Shown here in pieces: positions 53,227 through 64,000 of a DNA stretch of 64,000 nt; position 1 is the first letter of the stretch, and every line of letters begins with the position of its first letter. The notes beneath the pieces were generated by a model that was not told where the DNA came from, ran no database searches, and saw only the letters and a list, made by a program, of their open reading frames with translations. The stretch lies in assembly GCA_030263555.1 (NCBI GenBank), contig SZPE01000004.1:62001-126000 (forward strand). The letters are read 5' to 3'. A program made the position numbers and the translations under genes. This stretch comes from CFX2 sp014338005. GTDB taxonomy: Bacteria; Chloroflexota; Anaerolineae; Aggregatilineales; Phototrophicaceae.

Positions 53227-53838
53227 CTAACCTTTCACCATTTTGTCCGGGACGAATCGCCCCGACTGCTGCATCTCGATGTCCTCGCGTAACGCGATCA
53301 GCGTGCGGTGATAGAGCGATTTAATCGCGCCCTCGGTGCGGTCGAGAATTTCACCCACTTCGGCATTAGATAAATGCGCCACAAACTTTAAGTACAGCAG
53401 CTGCTGGCGTTCCTCCGGCAGCCGCTCGATGGCCCGCAGAAGCTGCTGGCGCTCTTCCTTGTCTTCCGCCTGGGCGTCCGGCGCGTCGAAGTGCAGCCCC
53501 GACGAGACAAACTCCTCCAGGGGGATGATCTTGCGGCGGCTGCGGTCGCGGTGCCAGTTGGCGACCAGATTATGCGCGATGCGATATAACCAGGCCTGGA
53601 ACGGCACGCCGCGCTCGGTATAATGCTCGATGTGCGCCATCGCCCGGTGGAAAACACCCGCCGTCAGGTCTTCCGCATCCTGGTGGTTGCCCGTCCGGTA
53701 GTAGATGTACTTATAAATTTTCTCGACGTACCGCTCGTATAACACGCCAAAGGCTTCCTGGCTGTCTTTCGCCAGTTCGACCAGTTCGGCATCGTCGAGT
53801 TGCGTGAGATTCCGGTGTTTGCGGCTGAATAGTTTCAT
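53227..53838 (-). CDS. ECF-type RNA polymerase sigma factor
   Basis: A 203-residue sigma-70-family regulator. Region 2 reads FGVLYERYVEKIYKYIYYRTGNHQDAEDLTAGVF and WLYRIAHNLVANWHRD; region 4 reads LPEERQQLLYLKFVAHLSNAEVGEILDRTEGAIKSLYHRTL, whose helix-turn-helix is complete. It lacks region 3. It is followed by a membrane protein that may be its anti-sigma factor. A hairpin with a short U-tract lies only 13 bases before its ATG. Confidence 0.92.
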   Translation of the reverse strand: MKLFSRKHRNLTQLDDAELVELAKDSQEAFGVLYERYVEKIYKYIYYRTGNHQDAEDLTAGVFHRAMAHIEHYTERGVPFQAWLYRIAHNLVANWHRDRSRRKIIPLEEFVSSGLHFDAPDAQAEDKEERQQLLRAIERLPEERQQLLYLKFVAHLSNAEVGEILDRTEGAIKSLYHRTLIALREDIEMQQSGRFVPDKMVKG

Positions 53839-53850
53839 CGTTGGATAAAA

Positions 53851-53884
53851 CCCGCAACCGGAGCGATGGTTGCGGGATTTTTTA
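53851..53884. terminator. Two-sided hairpin in the divergent sigma/glyQS gap
   Basis: CCCGCAACC and GGTTGCGGG pair perfectly around eight bases; on the plus strand a T-run follows directly, on the minus strand TTTTAT. Since both neighbouring genes point away from it, it would act in their leaders (attenuation) or insulate the two promoters. Confidence 0.6.
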
Positions 53885-53945
53885 AACTTTCCGTTTTTTT
53901 GTCAAAGGCACGCCGACGTTTTGGCCGCCGGATGCAGGTTACGCC

Positions 53946-53974
53946 TCGATAAACGGCGGCAGCTTCTCTATAAT
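53946..53974 (+). promoter_or_regulatory. Candidate glyQS promoter
   Basis: Perfect TATAAT at 53969-53974, with TCGATA (4 of 6 matches to the -35 consensus) 17 bp upstream. The start would be near 53981, about 30 bases before the ATG, downstream of the hairpin at 53851-53884. Confidence 0.5.
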
Positions 53975-54012
53975 ACGCCGGATTGTCCTCCACAGTTTCC
54001 AAAGGCTAAGCG

Positions 54013-57024
<3,012 letters not shown>

Positions 57025-57041
57025 AGCCTCAGCTTTTCGGC

Positions 57042-57074
57042 CTTACGGTCAGGTTTAACGCACCTGGCCGTAAG
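57042..57074. terminator. Hairpin between convergent glyQS and helicase genes
   Basis: CTTACGGTCAGGT and ACCTGGCCGTAAG pair over 13 bases with one G-U, straddling the end of the helicase gene. No U-tract, so it may only slow or separate convergent transcripts. Confidence 0.45.
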
Positions 57075-59061
57075 ATGCCCCTTTAACCTGCTGCACATAC
57101 GGCTGAAGCGCGTTCAGGTAGCCAGGCAGTTTCCCTTCATACGAGATAACCAGTTTTTCCCGCGCGCGGGTCATGGCCGTGTAAACATGCCGCCGGCGTT
57201 CGCTGATGAACGTATCTTCAGGCTTGGTGGGTGTGTCAAAGGCGGTGTGCACATGCGGTATCAGCACCATACGGAACTCAAGCCCTTTCATTTTTTTGAA
57301 GGACTCGACGTACACGCCGGAATCCCGCAGATGTGCCCAGTGTTTGACCAGGTGGTGATTGTGGCACAAAACCGCGATCTGCCCTGCCGGCACCCCGGAA
57401 CGAATCGCTTCGGAAATCGCCTCTTCAATCCCCCTGACTTCGTCTCTTAAATCCCGATACTGAACCAGCATCGGCTGTTCGCCGGACGGCACATCATACG
57501 AGTCAAATTCGGGCGTCACCGTATCCTCGGACTGCGCCAGAATCGGGTCGCTGGCGATGATACTTTGCGCCGCGACCATGACCTCGCGCGTAGACCGGAA
57601 GGGGACGCGCAGGATGCGTGTGCGACCAACGACCTCTATCCCTTTTTCCTTCCACGAGAAATTGGCGAACAGGCTTTGCGTGGGGTCATCGCACAGGAAG
57701 AACATACCTTCCGGCTTGAGCAGCTTCTTCGCTACCCTGATCCAGGAAGGCGCAAAGTCCTGCGCCTCATCAATCAGAACCGCATCATAAGACTGGAACA
57801 GCGGATGCTGATATTCCGGGTTCAGTTCATCCAGCGCCATAAACGGCACATCGGCCCAGTCTACCAGGCGCTCCTGCGCGTGCCGTTTAACATATCGGTT
57901 GAAGATTTCGTTGATAAGCTGGCGCTTTTCCTTCGACAGCTTGTGTCCACGCCCAACGCGCTTGGCCGACAGGTAGTCTTCATCATCGTACAGCTCCATC
58001 TCTTTGCGCCATTCAATTTCTGTAGCGACAAATTCCGGGTCCAGACCATATCGCTGGCGCAGATCGGGAAACGCATTATTCACCAGACCTTCGACGCTGG
58101 ACGGAGAATGCCATTTGTTCCCCAGGATGTCGGCACACAACTCATGAAAACCCATGATCTGTAAATTCGATCCCGCCTTGACACGCCGCCGTAAATCTCC
58201 CACCAGGTCTTTGTTGAAGGCCAGAATCAGAATACGCCAATCCGGGTTCTGCTCAGCGAGAAACTGCGCCCGGTATGCCAGCACCAGCGACTTGCCGCTG
58301 CCGGCCACGCCGCGTATCAAACGAACGGAGGCGCTTTCCGCCGCCGAACGCCCCTCCTCGGTGAGCATGTCAGACATCAAAGTCTGCTGCTGGGCCTGCG
58401 GCGCTTTAGCCAGCTTAAGCGGTTCGCGGACGATCTGATACTGCTGGCTGGTCAACACGCCTACCGGCTGCCCCTGGCTGTCAGAGACGATCACCTTCGG
58501 GTCCAGCACGCCGCGAATCGCATCTATATCGGCTAGCGAGAGCGGCTTTTCAAGCCGCCAGACCCAGGCCAGTCCGCGCAGCGCCCGCTCGAAACGTTCC
58601 GGTGATGAAAGGTCTTCTTTTGAAAAAACGTGACCTTCCTCCCAGGCCTTCTCACACTGCTCGATAGTGTACTTTTCGATGTGCGGCAGGGCGACCGCGT
58701 ACATCCAGGGAAACTTCAGCTTGATTTTGCCTTTATGGTTTCGGAGCAGTGGTTGTAGTTTTTGAAAATTCTCGTTCAGGTTGAACGCGTATTCCCTTGC
58801 GGTTTTGAGCGGGTTGTCTTCGGTGGCCTGTTGGCCGTTGTCGCGAATGATTTCAACTTTTTTCTGCGTAGCATGAACGATCCGCTTCCAGTCTTTGACT
58901 TCGATCACCAGCACACCCAGCGTTTTTGCGACCACCACAAAATCAGGATTGCGGTATGCCGAGCGGGTATGCGTGATGGTGGGTTCAATAAAATAGGTGT
59001 ACTCATCTGCTGGCAAACTCTGTAGATGGCTTGCCACAAGGCCTTCGCCATAAGTAACCAT
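57055..59061 (-). CDS. NERD-domain nuclease fused to UvrD-type helicase
   Basis: The 668-residue product (ATG 59061, eight bases after GAGGTG; ATG 59088 is an alternative without such a site) begins with a NERD domain (YGEGLVASHL, NPDFVVVAKTLGVLVIEVKDWK, a PD-(D/E)xK-like core). From about residue 240 it is a superfamily 1 helicase: Walker A GVAGSGKS, ILAFNKDLVGDLRRR, Walker B VLIDEAQDF, motif III DDPTQS, KGLEFRMVLIPH and the C-terminal VYTAMTRAREKLV. NERD-helicases are linked to DNA repair and, in some genomes, to phage resistance. It is a single gene, convergent with glyQS and divergent from dnaG. Confidence 0.9.
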   Translation of the reverse strand: MVTYGEGLVASHLQSLPADEYTYFIEPTITHTRSAYRNPDFVVVAKTLGVLVIEVKDWKRIVHATQKKVEIIRDNGQQATEDNPLKTAREYAFNLNENFQKLQPLLRNHKGKIKLKFPWMYAVALPHIEKYTIEQCEKAWEEGHVFSKEDLSSPERFERALRGLAWVWRLEKPLSLADIDAIRGVLDPKVIVSDSQGQPVGVLTSQQYQIVREPLKLAKAPQAQQQTLMSDMLTEEGRSAAESASVRLIRGVAGSGKSLVLAYRAQFLAEQNPDWRILILAFNKDLVGDLRRRVKAGSNLQIMGFHELCADILGNKWHSPSSVEGLVNNAFPDLRQRYGLDPEFVATEIEWRKEMELYDDEDYLSAKRVGRGHKLSKEKRQLINEIFNRYVKRHAQERLVDWADVPFMALDELNPEYQHPLFQSYDAVLIDEAQDFAPSWIRVAKKLLKPEGMFFLCDDPTQSLFANFSWKEKGIEVVGRTRILRVPFRSTREVMVAAQSIIASDPILAQSEDTVTPEFDSYDVPSGEQPMLVQYRDLRDEVRGIEEAISEAIRSGVPAGQIAVLCHNHHLVKHWAHLRDSGVYVESFKKMKGLEFRMVLIPHVHTAFDTPTKPEDTFISERRRHVYTAMTRAREKLVISYEGKLPGYLNALQPYVQQVKGASYGQVR

Positions 59062-59298
59062 CGCTAACACCTCATTGATGATATGCATTAACTTTACAAA
59101 TCATTATCGGCCATTTATTCAACCCCAAACCTTAAAGCGTAATGGTTTTACAAATTATTCACGAACATCTGTTTTATTACCGGTACCGCCTGGCCGCCGT
59201 TCCCCAAAAGCAAACGAATTTTTAAGCGCCCCGATTTGCATGTCTATCCGCTCATACATATAATTCCACTTAAGCAGGTGTGAGGGGTGGTTTTTCCC

Positions 59299-61401
59299 GT
59301 GTCGGTCGCAGACGAGATCAAAAGCCGGCTGGATATCGTGGCTTATATCCAGCAGTACGTTCCCCTCAAAAAGTCGGGGCGGACGTATAAAGCGTGCTGT
59401 CCCTGGCACAGCGAAAAAACGCCGTCATTTGTAGTGTCCGAAGACCGGCAGACGTTCCGCTGCTTTGGCGCTTGTGCGACCGGGGGCGACATTTTCGCGT
59501 TCGCCATGCGGCATCACGGCTGGTCGTTTTCCGAGGCGCTGCAAGAACTGGGCAGGCTGGCAGGTGTCGAAGTCCACAAACAGACGCCGGAGCAGAAAGC
59601 GCGCGGCGAACAGATGGACGCCCTGCGCGGCCTGCTCAAAACCGCCGCCGAGGCCTATCACCAGGCGCTCATCAACCCGCAGAGCGACGATGCCCGCGCC
59701 GCCCTGCATTACGCCAAACACAAACGCGGCTTCAGCGACGAGACACTGCTTAAGTTCGGCATCGGCTATGCGCCGCCGGGCTGGCACAACATGCTCGAAC
59801 ACCTGAAGGAGATCGGCTACAGCGAAGACCAGATCATCGAAGCCGGCATCGCCGTTAAAAACGAAAAAGGGAACGTCTACGACCGCTTCCGCAGCCGGCT
59901 GATGATCCCCATCCGCGACGAACGCGGGCGCGTGATCGGCTTCGGGGCGCGGGCGCTCGACCCCGACGACAACCCCAAATACCTCAACTCGCCACAGACC
60001 CCCCTGTTCGACAAAAGCCGGACGCTGTTCGCGCTGGATGTGGCGCGAAACAATATCCACGAGACTGAAACGGCGGTCATCGTCGAAGGTTATGTGGACG
60101 CCATCACGGCGCACCAGGCCGGGTTTACGAACGTCGTGGCGCAGATGGGTACGGCCATGACCGACACCCAGCTTAAAACGCTGACGCGCTCGGCTAAAAA
60201 AATCATCCTGGCGCTGGATTCGGACGCCGCCGGGCAGAACGCCACCCGCCGCAGCCTGGAAGTGGCGCAGGCTGCCCTACAGGCCGATTACACCGGGCGG
60301 CTGTCGGTAGACATGCGCGTGCTGCAAATCCCCGGCGCGAAAGACCCCGACGACCTCATACGCGAATCGCCGGAGAAGTGGGCGGCGCTGGTGGCGGAGG
60401 CGCAGCCGGTGGCCGATTATGTCATCGAAACGGAAATCGCCGGGCTGCCGCCGGACGCCTCGCCCCGCGACGTGGAAAGCCTGGCCCGCCGCCTGATCCC
60501 CACCCTGCTGGCGTCGGAAAACAATGTCTATAATAAGGAAAATGTCCAAAAACTGCTGCTGGCGCTGGTCAAACTCAAACAGCAGCGGCGGGCGCTGCGG
60601 AGTTTGAGCATCGGCGAACAGGATTTGCTGGACTGGGCTAATGAACAGCAGCGTATCGCCGGGTCAAAACCGCCCCGCTCCACCCCGCCGGACGCCGCGC
60701 CGCCGGAGCCGCCGCCCCCCGACTACGAGGCACTGATGCCGCCGGACAATTGGGACGAGGAGGCTGCCGAACCGCAGCCGCCCGCGCCCCAGGCTGCCGC
60801 GCTCGACCGCGAAGCAGAAGCCGAGCGCCGCTGCCTGCGGCTGCTGTTCCACAACCCCGACCTGTATTACGTCGTCAATCGCAAGCTGCGGGAACTGGCC
60901 GGCAGCAGCCGGGCGTTGCGGGATGGGCCGCTGCGCGATTGGGAGGCCGACGACTTCGCCCAGCCGGAATACCGGGCTTTGATGCAGGTTTTTCAGGCGG
61001 CGCTGGCCCAGGATGAGCAGGAAGTAATGGATTTTATGCAGCAGCGGCTGGACTCGACATTGCTCCTGTGGCTTGAGGCGATTATGATTGATGAGTTGGA
61101 AGAAAACCGCGCCCGGCTGCGCCACGCTTTTCTCACCGATCTGAATAATTTATGGGACTCCAGCCAGCGGCGGGGCGCGATCTTCGATCACCAGGCCGAA
61201 CTGCTGGAAAAGGTGCTGCGGCTGCGCGGTCGGCGGCTGCACCGGGAGCGGGAGGAGTTGTGTTTGTTGCAAACCGACAGCCAGATTGAGGGCGACGAGG
61301 CTGCCGGGCTGCGATATGGGCAGCAGGTGGTTTTATCGCAGCAGGCCAAGCAGTTGATCGACTCCGAACTCGGACGACACACCGGCATTCTGCGTAAGTA
61401 A
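59299..61401 (+). CDS. dnaG: DNA primase DnaG
   Basis: Primase makes the RNA primers at the fork. From GTG 59299 (eight bases after GAGGGGTGG; GTG 59287 is the alternative) the product is 700 residues with the expected N-terminus MSVADEIKSRLDIVAYIQQYVPLKK. The CHC2 zinc site reads C34-P-W-H37 and C55-F-G-A-C59, i.e. three instead of the E. coli two residues between the last cysteines. The catalytic TOPRIM core shows VIVEGYVDAITAHQAG and ALDSDAAGQNATRR. A proline-rich linker (about 450-500) leads to a C-terminal helicase-binding domain that should contact the DnaB encoded at 16524. It is followed by rpoD twelve bases later. Confidence 0.96.
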   Translation: MSVADEIKSRLDIVAYIQQYVPLKKSGRTYKACCPWHSEKTPSFVVSEDRQTFRCFGACATGGDIFAFAMRHHGWSFSEALQELGRLAGVEVHKQTPEQKARGEQMDALRGLLKTAAEAYHQALINPQSDDARAALHYAKHKRGFSDETLLKFGIGYAPPGWHNMLEHLKEIGYSEDQIIEAGIAVKNEKGNVYDRFRSRLMIPIRDERGRVIGFGARALDPDDNPKYLNSPQTPLFDKSRTLFALDVARNNIHETETAVIVEGYVDAITAHQAGFTNVVAQMGTAMTDTQLKTLTRSAKKIILALDSDAAGQNATRRSLEVAQAALQADYTGRLSVDMRVLQIPGAKDPDDLIRESPEKWAALVAEAQPVADYVIETEIAGLPPDASPRDVESLARRLIPTLLASENNVYNKENVQKLLLALVKLKQQRRALRSLSIGEQDLLDWANEQQRIAGSKPPRSTPPDAAPPEPPPPDYEALMPPDNWDEEAAEPQPPAPQAAALDREAEAERRCLRLLFHNPDLYYVVNRKLRELAGSSRALRDGPLRDWEADDFAQPEYRALMQVFQAALAQDEQEVMDFMQQRLDSTLLLWLEAIMIDELEENRARLRHAFLTDLNNLWDSSQRRGAIFDHQAELLEKVLRLRGRRLHREREELCLLQTDSQIEGDEAAGLRYGQQVVLSQQAKQLIDSELGRHTGILRK

Positions 61402-61412
61402 GACGGTGAATT

Positions 61413-63059
61413 ATGGTCAAAAAACGTAAGCAAACCAGAGACGAAACGCGGTCTTCGCAAGAAGTCCCGAAGGTGCAGGTCGAAGACATGGACGCCGAAT
61501 TCGACCTGGAAGACGAGATACTGGAAGACGATGAGGCGCTCTTCGATACGGTTGATCTGAAAGGCGATCTTGACAGCGACATCCTGCTGGACGACGGGCC
61601 GGATGAAGAAGAACTGGACGAATTTGACGACGATGACCTGATGAACGAAAGCCTGGCGCTGGATACCTCCGCGCTGGCCGACGACCCGGTGCGTATGTAC
61701 CTGAAGGAAATCGGGCAGGTTCCGCTGCTGGATACCAACCGCGAGACGTGGCTGAGTGTGCAGATCGCGGCGGAACAACTGCTGCAAACCTTCATAGACC
61801 GGCTGTCGGCGCTGGACAGCCAGACCGGGCTGCCCGCCCCGTCGGCGGTTGTCGAGCTGGCTTACCAGCACGTTGTACGCAACTGGGAAGAAGTGGTCGA
61901 GGGCGCGCTGGCCTTTCACGTCGAAAAGCCGGAGTTAACCGCCATGATTAACGAGGCTATCCTGCTCTCTGATGCCTGGGATGTCAATGGTCATTCCTAT
62001 ATCCGGGAATATCTGCGCCAGCGGGACTGGGGGCGCGATGAACTGTGGACGGAGCTGGCAAAGCGGCTGTTCGACGTGTTTCATGGGCTGTACCTGATTC
62101 CGGTCGCGCTGCTGGCGCCTATTCACAAGTTCTACAAACAACACGGCGAATGTCCCTCGCCAGAGCAGTTTCACGAGTGGCTGGCCGCCGACCCCGAAAC
62201 CGCAGCCGACCTGCCGGAGTTTTTCATCCAGATCGAGCAGCGCGCCGAACTTGCCGGCGAGGCGCTGACGCGCGCCAACCTGCGCCTGGTCGTCAGCGTC
62301 GCCAAACGCTACATGGGGCGCGGCATCAATTTCCTCGATCTGATTCAGGAAGGCAACATCGGCCTGCTGCGGGCGGTCGAAAAGTTCGACCACACCAAAG
62401 GTTATAAGTTCAGCACCTATGCCACCTGGTGGATTCGCCAGGCCATCAGCCGTGCCATCGCCGACCAGGCGCGCACGATACGTATCCCGGTACACATGGT
62501 CGAAACTATCAACCGGCTGATGCGCGTGCAGCGCGACCTGATTCAGGAGCTGGGCGGCGAACCCAGCGCCGAACAGATCGCCCTGGAGATGGATTTTTTG
62601 ACCGCCGACGAAACCGAAGCCATCAAACTCATCCGGCGCAACGGCGAACGTATGGACGCCGGCTTGCAGCGCAAGCTGCGCCGCGCCGCGCAAAAAGTCC
62701 GCAAGATCATGCGTATCAGCCAGGAGCCGATGAGCCTGGAAATGCCCATCGGCCAGGAGGACAGCAGCCTGCTGGGTGACTTCATCGAGGACGATAAAAT
62801 CCTCGGCCCGGTGGACGCCGCCAGCCGCCAGCTGCTGAAGGAGCAGATTCGCTCCGCGCTGGGCGTGCTGAGCGAGCGCGAGCGCGAGGTGCTGGAAATG
62901 CGCTTCGGCCTGCAAGACGGCCAGGATCACACGCTGGAGGAGGTCGGGCGTCACCTGGGCGTCACGCGGGAGCGCATCCGGCAGATCGAAGCGAAGGCGC
63001 TCCGTAAGCTGCGCCACCCCACCCGCAGCCGTCAGCTTCGGGATTATCTGGAAATGTGA
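61413..63059 (+). CDS. rpoD: Principal RNA polymerase sigma factor RpoD/SigA
   Basis: The housekeeping sigma factor. The first 85 residues are strongly acidic, like region 1.1. Region 1.2 starts DPVRMYLKEIGQVPLL. A non-conserved insert of about 150 residues separates it from region 2: ANLRLVVSVAKRYMGRG, NFLDLIQEGNIGLLRAVEKFD, KGYKFSTYATWWIRQAISRA. Region 3 follows, and region 4 ends LSEREREVLEMRFGLQDG, HTLEEVGRHLGVTRERIRQIE. The 548-residue length is normal for a group 1 sigma. It forms the conserved dnaG-rpoD pair. The region 2.4 and 4.2 residues are those that read TATAAT and TTGACA, in line with the promoters listed here. Confidence 0.97.
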   Translation: MVKKRKQTRDETRSSQEVPKVQVEDMDAEFDLEDEILEDDEALFDTVDLKGDLDSDILLDDGPDEEELDEFDDDDLMNESLALDTSALADDPVRMYLKEIGQVPLLDTNRETWLSVQIAAEQLLQTFIDRLSALDSQTGLPAPSAVVELAYQHVVRNWEEVVEGALAFHVEKPELTAMINEAILLSDAWDVNGHSYIREYLRQRDWGRDELWTELAKRLFDVFHGLYLIPVALLAPIHKFYKQHGECPSPEQFHEWLAADPETAADLPEFFIQIEQRAELAGEALTRANLRLVVSVAKRYMGRGINFLDLIQEGNIGLLRAVEKFDHTKGYKFSTYATWWIRQAISRAIADQARTIRIPVHMVETINRLMRVQRDLIQELGGEPSAEQIALEMDFLTADETEAIKLIRRNGERMDAGLQRKLRRAAQKVRKIMRISQEPMSLEMPIGQEDSSLLGDFIEDDKILGPVDAASRQLLKEQIRSALGVLSEREREVLEMRFGLQDGQDHTLEEVGRHLGVTRERIRQIEAKALRKLRHPTRSRQLRDYLEM

Positions 63060-63062
63060 TAG

Positions 63063-63091
63063 GTAGGGGCGGGTTTCTGAACCCGCCCTAC
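63063..63091. repeat. Palindromic GTAGGGG-type hairpin after rpoD
   Basis: GTAGGGGCGGGTT and AACCCGCCCTAC pair across a four-base TCTG loop (one unpaired G). It immediately follows rpoD. Its GTAGGGG start and complementary end recur in the hairpin at 31163-31190, so the two may belong to a dispersed repeat family. Confidence 0.6.
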
Positions 63092-63115
63092 GCAAATATT
63101 TGAGGATTTACCATT

Positions 63116-63688
63116 ATGATCCAGCGTGTTGAAACCATGACTGTGGCGGAATTCGTGCGGCTGTACGACACAGAAGGGCCGTTCGAGATCATCAATGGTA
63201 AGGCCATCAGGTTGAGTCCGGGTGTTTTTCGTCATGATGTGTACCTGATCCGGCTGCTCTTCCGCGCGCTGGATGAATTTGTCCGCTCGCACCAGCTTGG
63301 CGAAGTTTTCTCCGAAATGCCGTTTGTACTCATTTTCGACTCGGACTGGGTGAAAGACTCGCGCACGCCGGATGTGATGTTTGTGAAGGCCGAATGGCTG
63401 GCGGAATATCAAGTCAAAGAGCCTGACTTTGCCGACAAGCCGCTTGTGATTGTCCTCGATCTGGTTGTCGAAGTGATCTCCTCCAATGACAATTACACCG
63501 ACGTGGATGCTAAAGTGGAACGTTACCTGGACGACGGCGTACAGGTAGTCTGGGTGGTTGACCCCAGGCGTAAAACGATCAAGGTGCAGCGGCAGGGGAC
63601 GTACCGAACGCTGCACATCGGGGATGTTCTGACCGGCGATGAGGTTATTCCGGGTTTTGAACAGGCGCTCCAAGCTGTGTTTGGATAA
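63116..63688 (+). CDS. Uma2/DUF820-family restriction-endonuclease-fold protein
   Basis: A 190-residue member of the Uma2 family, with a PD-(D/E)xK nuclease-like core: MTVAEFVRLYDTEGPFEIINGKAIRLSP, the acidic residue in SRTPDVMF-like SRTPDVM, and the catalytic strand VVEVISSNDNYTDVDAKVERYLDDGVQVVWVVDP. TTGAGGA precedes the ATG. Such proteins are abundant and repeated in cyanobacteria and Chloroflexota; their function is not established. It is separate from rpoD, with a hairpin in between. Confidence 0.88.
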   Translation: MIQRVETMTVAEFVRLYDTEGPFEIINGKAIRLSPGVFRHDVYLIRLLFRALDEFVRSHQLGEVFSEMPFVLIFDSDWVKDSRTPDVMFVKAEWLAEYQVKEPDFADKPLVIVLDLVVEVISSNDNYTDVDAKVERYLDDGVQVVWVVDPRRKTIKVQRQGTYRTLHIGDVLTGDEVIPGFEQALQAVFG

Positions 63689-64000
63689 ATGACTCCCCTC
63701 ACCTTTTGCCCCATCTGCGGCCAGACGCTCGGCCAGCGCAAGGAAGGCGGTCGGCTGCGTCAGGCCTGCCCCAACTGCGGTTATATTCATTATGTGAATC
63801 CCGTTCCGGCGGTCGGGCTGCTGATCGAGATGGACGGCGGGCTGGTGCTGATCCGCCGGGGACAGCCGCCGCACCAGGGCGAATGGACGCTGCCGAGCGG
63901 TTTCATCGAAGCGGACGAAAGCGCCGAGGAAGCCGCCATCCGCGAGGCCGAGGAAGAAACCGGCCTCAAGACCGAAATCATCGAACTGGCCGGCGTGAAT
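63689..64000 (+). CDS. Nudix hydrolase with N-terminal zinc ribbon (3' end cut by window edge)
   Basis: The first 104 codons encode a four-cysteine zinc ribbon (CPICG and CPNCG, about residues 7-31), then a Nudix domain start AVGLLIEMDGGLVLIRRG and the complete Nudix box GFIEADESAEEAAIREAEEETGL read in pieces: G-x5-E, REAEEETGL with the metal-binding glutamates. The layout resembles NudC-like or ADP-ribose pyrophosphatase-like enzymes that cleave nucleoside diphosphate derivatives. It begins directly after the Uma2 stop, so both are probably on one transcript. The C-terminus is outside the window. Confidence 0.92.
   Translation, partial: MTPLTFCPICGQTLGQRKEGGRLRQACPNCGYIHYVNPVPAVGLLIEMDGGLVLIRRGQPPHQGEWTLPSGFIEADESAEEAAIREAEEETGLKTEIIELAGVN

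Noticed and set aside
53839..54012. T-box riboswitch in front of glyQS
   Set aside because: The hairpin is followed by a T-run, but there is no T-box core (AGGGTGGNACCGCG-like) and no specifier stem in the short leader.

Overview
The window is a GC-rich bacterial chromosome segment, densely packed on both strands, with many GTG/TTG starts and 1-4 base gene overlaps. I see no rRNA, tRNA, CRISPR array, insertion sequence or prophage. The mix of genes (alpha-beta fused glycyl-tRNA synthetase, DnaD plus DnaC-like primosome genes, F420-type oxidoreductases, PadR, Uma2 and DUF1028 proteins, very large GAF/PAS sensor kinases, roadblock domains) suggests a Chloroflexota bacterium, perhaps Anaerolineae-like. 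That placement is inference, not a database result.

Layout. 1-837: 3' part of pdxS (minus). 1058-8484: a chemosensory operon (CheW, sensor-less MCP, CheA-REC, CheB, CheY-like regulator, RsbT-like protein, second CheW, receiver-roadblock fusion), facing a small GAF protein. 9080-11757: sugar nucleotidyltransferase and phosphohexomutase. 11780-18857 (minus): a replication-initiation block with dnaB carrying two mini-inteins, a DnaD-domain protein and a double helicase loader, followed by an acetyltransferase, a degenerate ketol-acid reductoisomerase homologue and a HEAT-repeat protein. 18971-31063: mixed metabolic and accessory genes, including bifunctional nuclease, flavodoxin, LysM lipoprotein, PadR, GT39 mannosyltransferase, a TIR-domain protein, a HAD phosphatase, F420-type enzymes, aldo/keto reductase, a beta-lactamase-fold protein and endonuclease V. 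31210-34403 (minus): a MerR regulator with its own 19-bp-spacer promoter, then a restriction-modification pair with an intact methyltransferase and a broken NgoMIV-like endonuclease. 34543-38475 (minus): rpoB alone, without rpoC next to it.

38827-50773 is a one-direction signalling island: a Cache-HAMP-GAF sensor without a kinase, an orphan NMT1-type binding lipoprotein, a giant sensor histidine kinase split by an in-frame TAG, a threonine-synthase-like PLP enzyme fused to two receiver domains, a single receiver and an acetyltransferase. The PLP enzyme/receiver fusion is the strongest candidate here for an undescribed system: phosphorelay control of an amino-acid enzyme by physical fusion. 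50762-53838 (minus): ROK kinase, FabH, and an ECF sigma factor with a membrane partner. 54013-57024: glyQS. 57055-59061 (minus): NERD-UvrD helicase. 59299-63059: dnaG-rpoD, the classical primase/sigma pair, then a Uma2 protein and the start of a Nudix hydrolase.

The only stretch over 300 bases without a gene is 38476-38826, which holds the rpoB promoter and leader. Several starts below are set by ribosome-binding sites or overlaps rather than by the longest reading frame; each case is stated.
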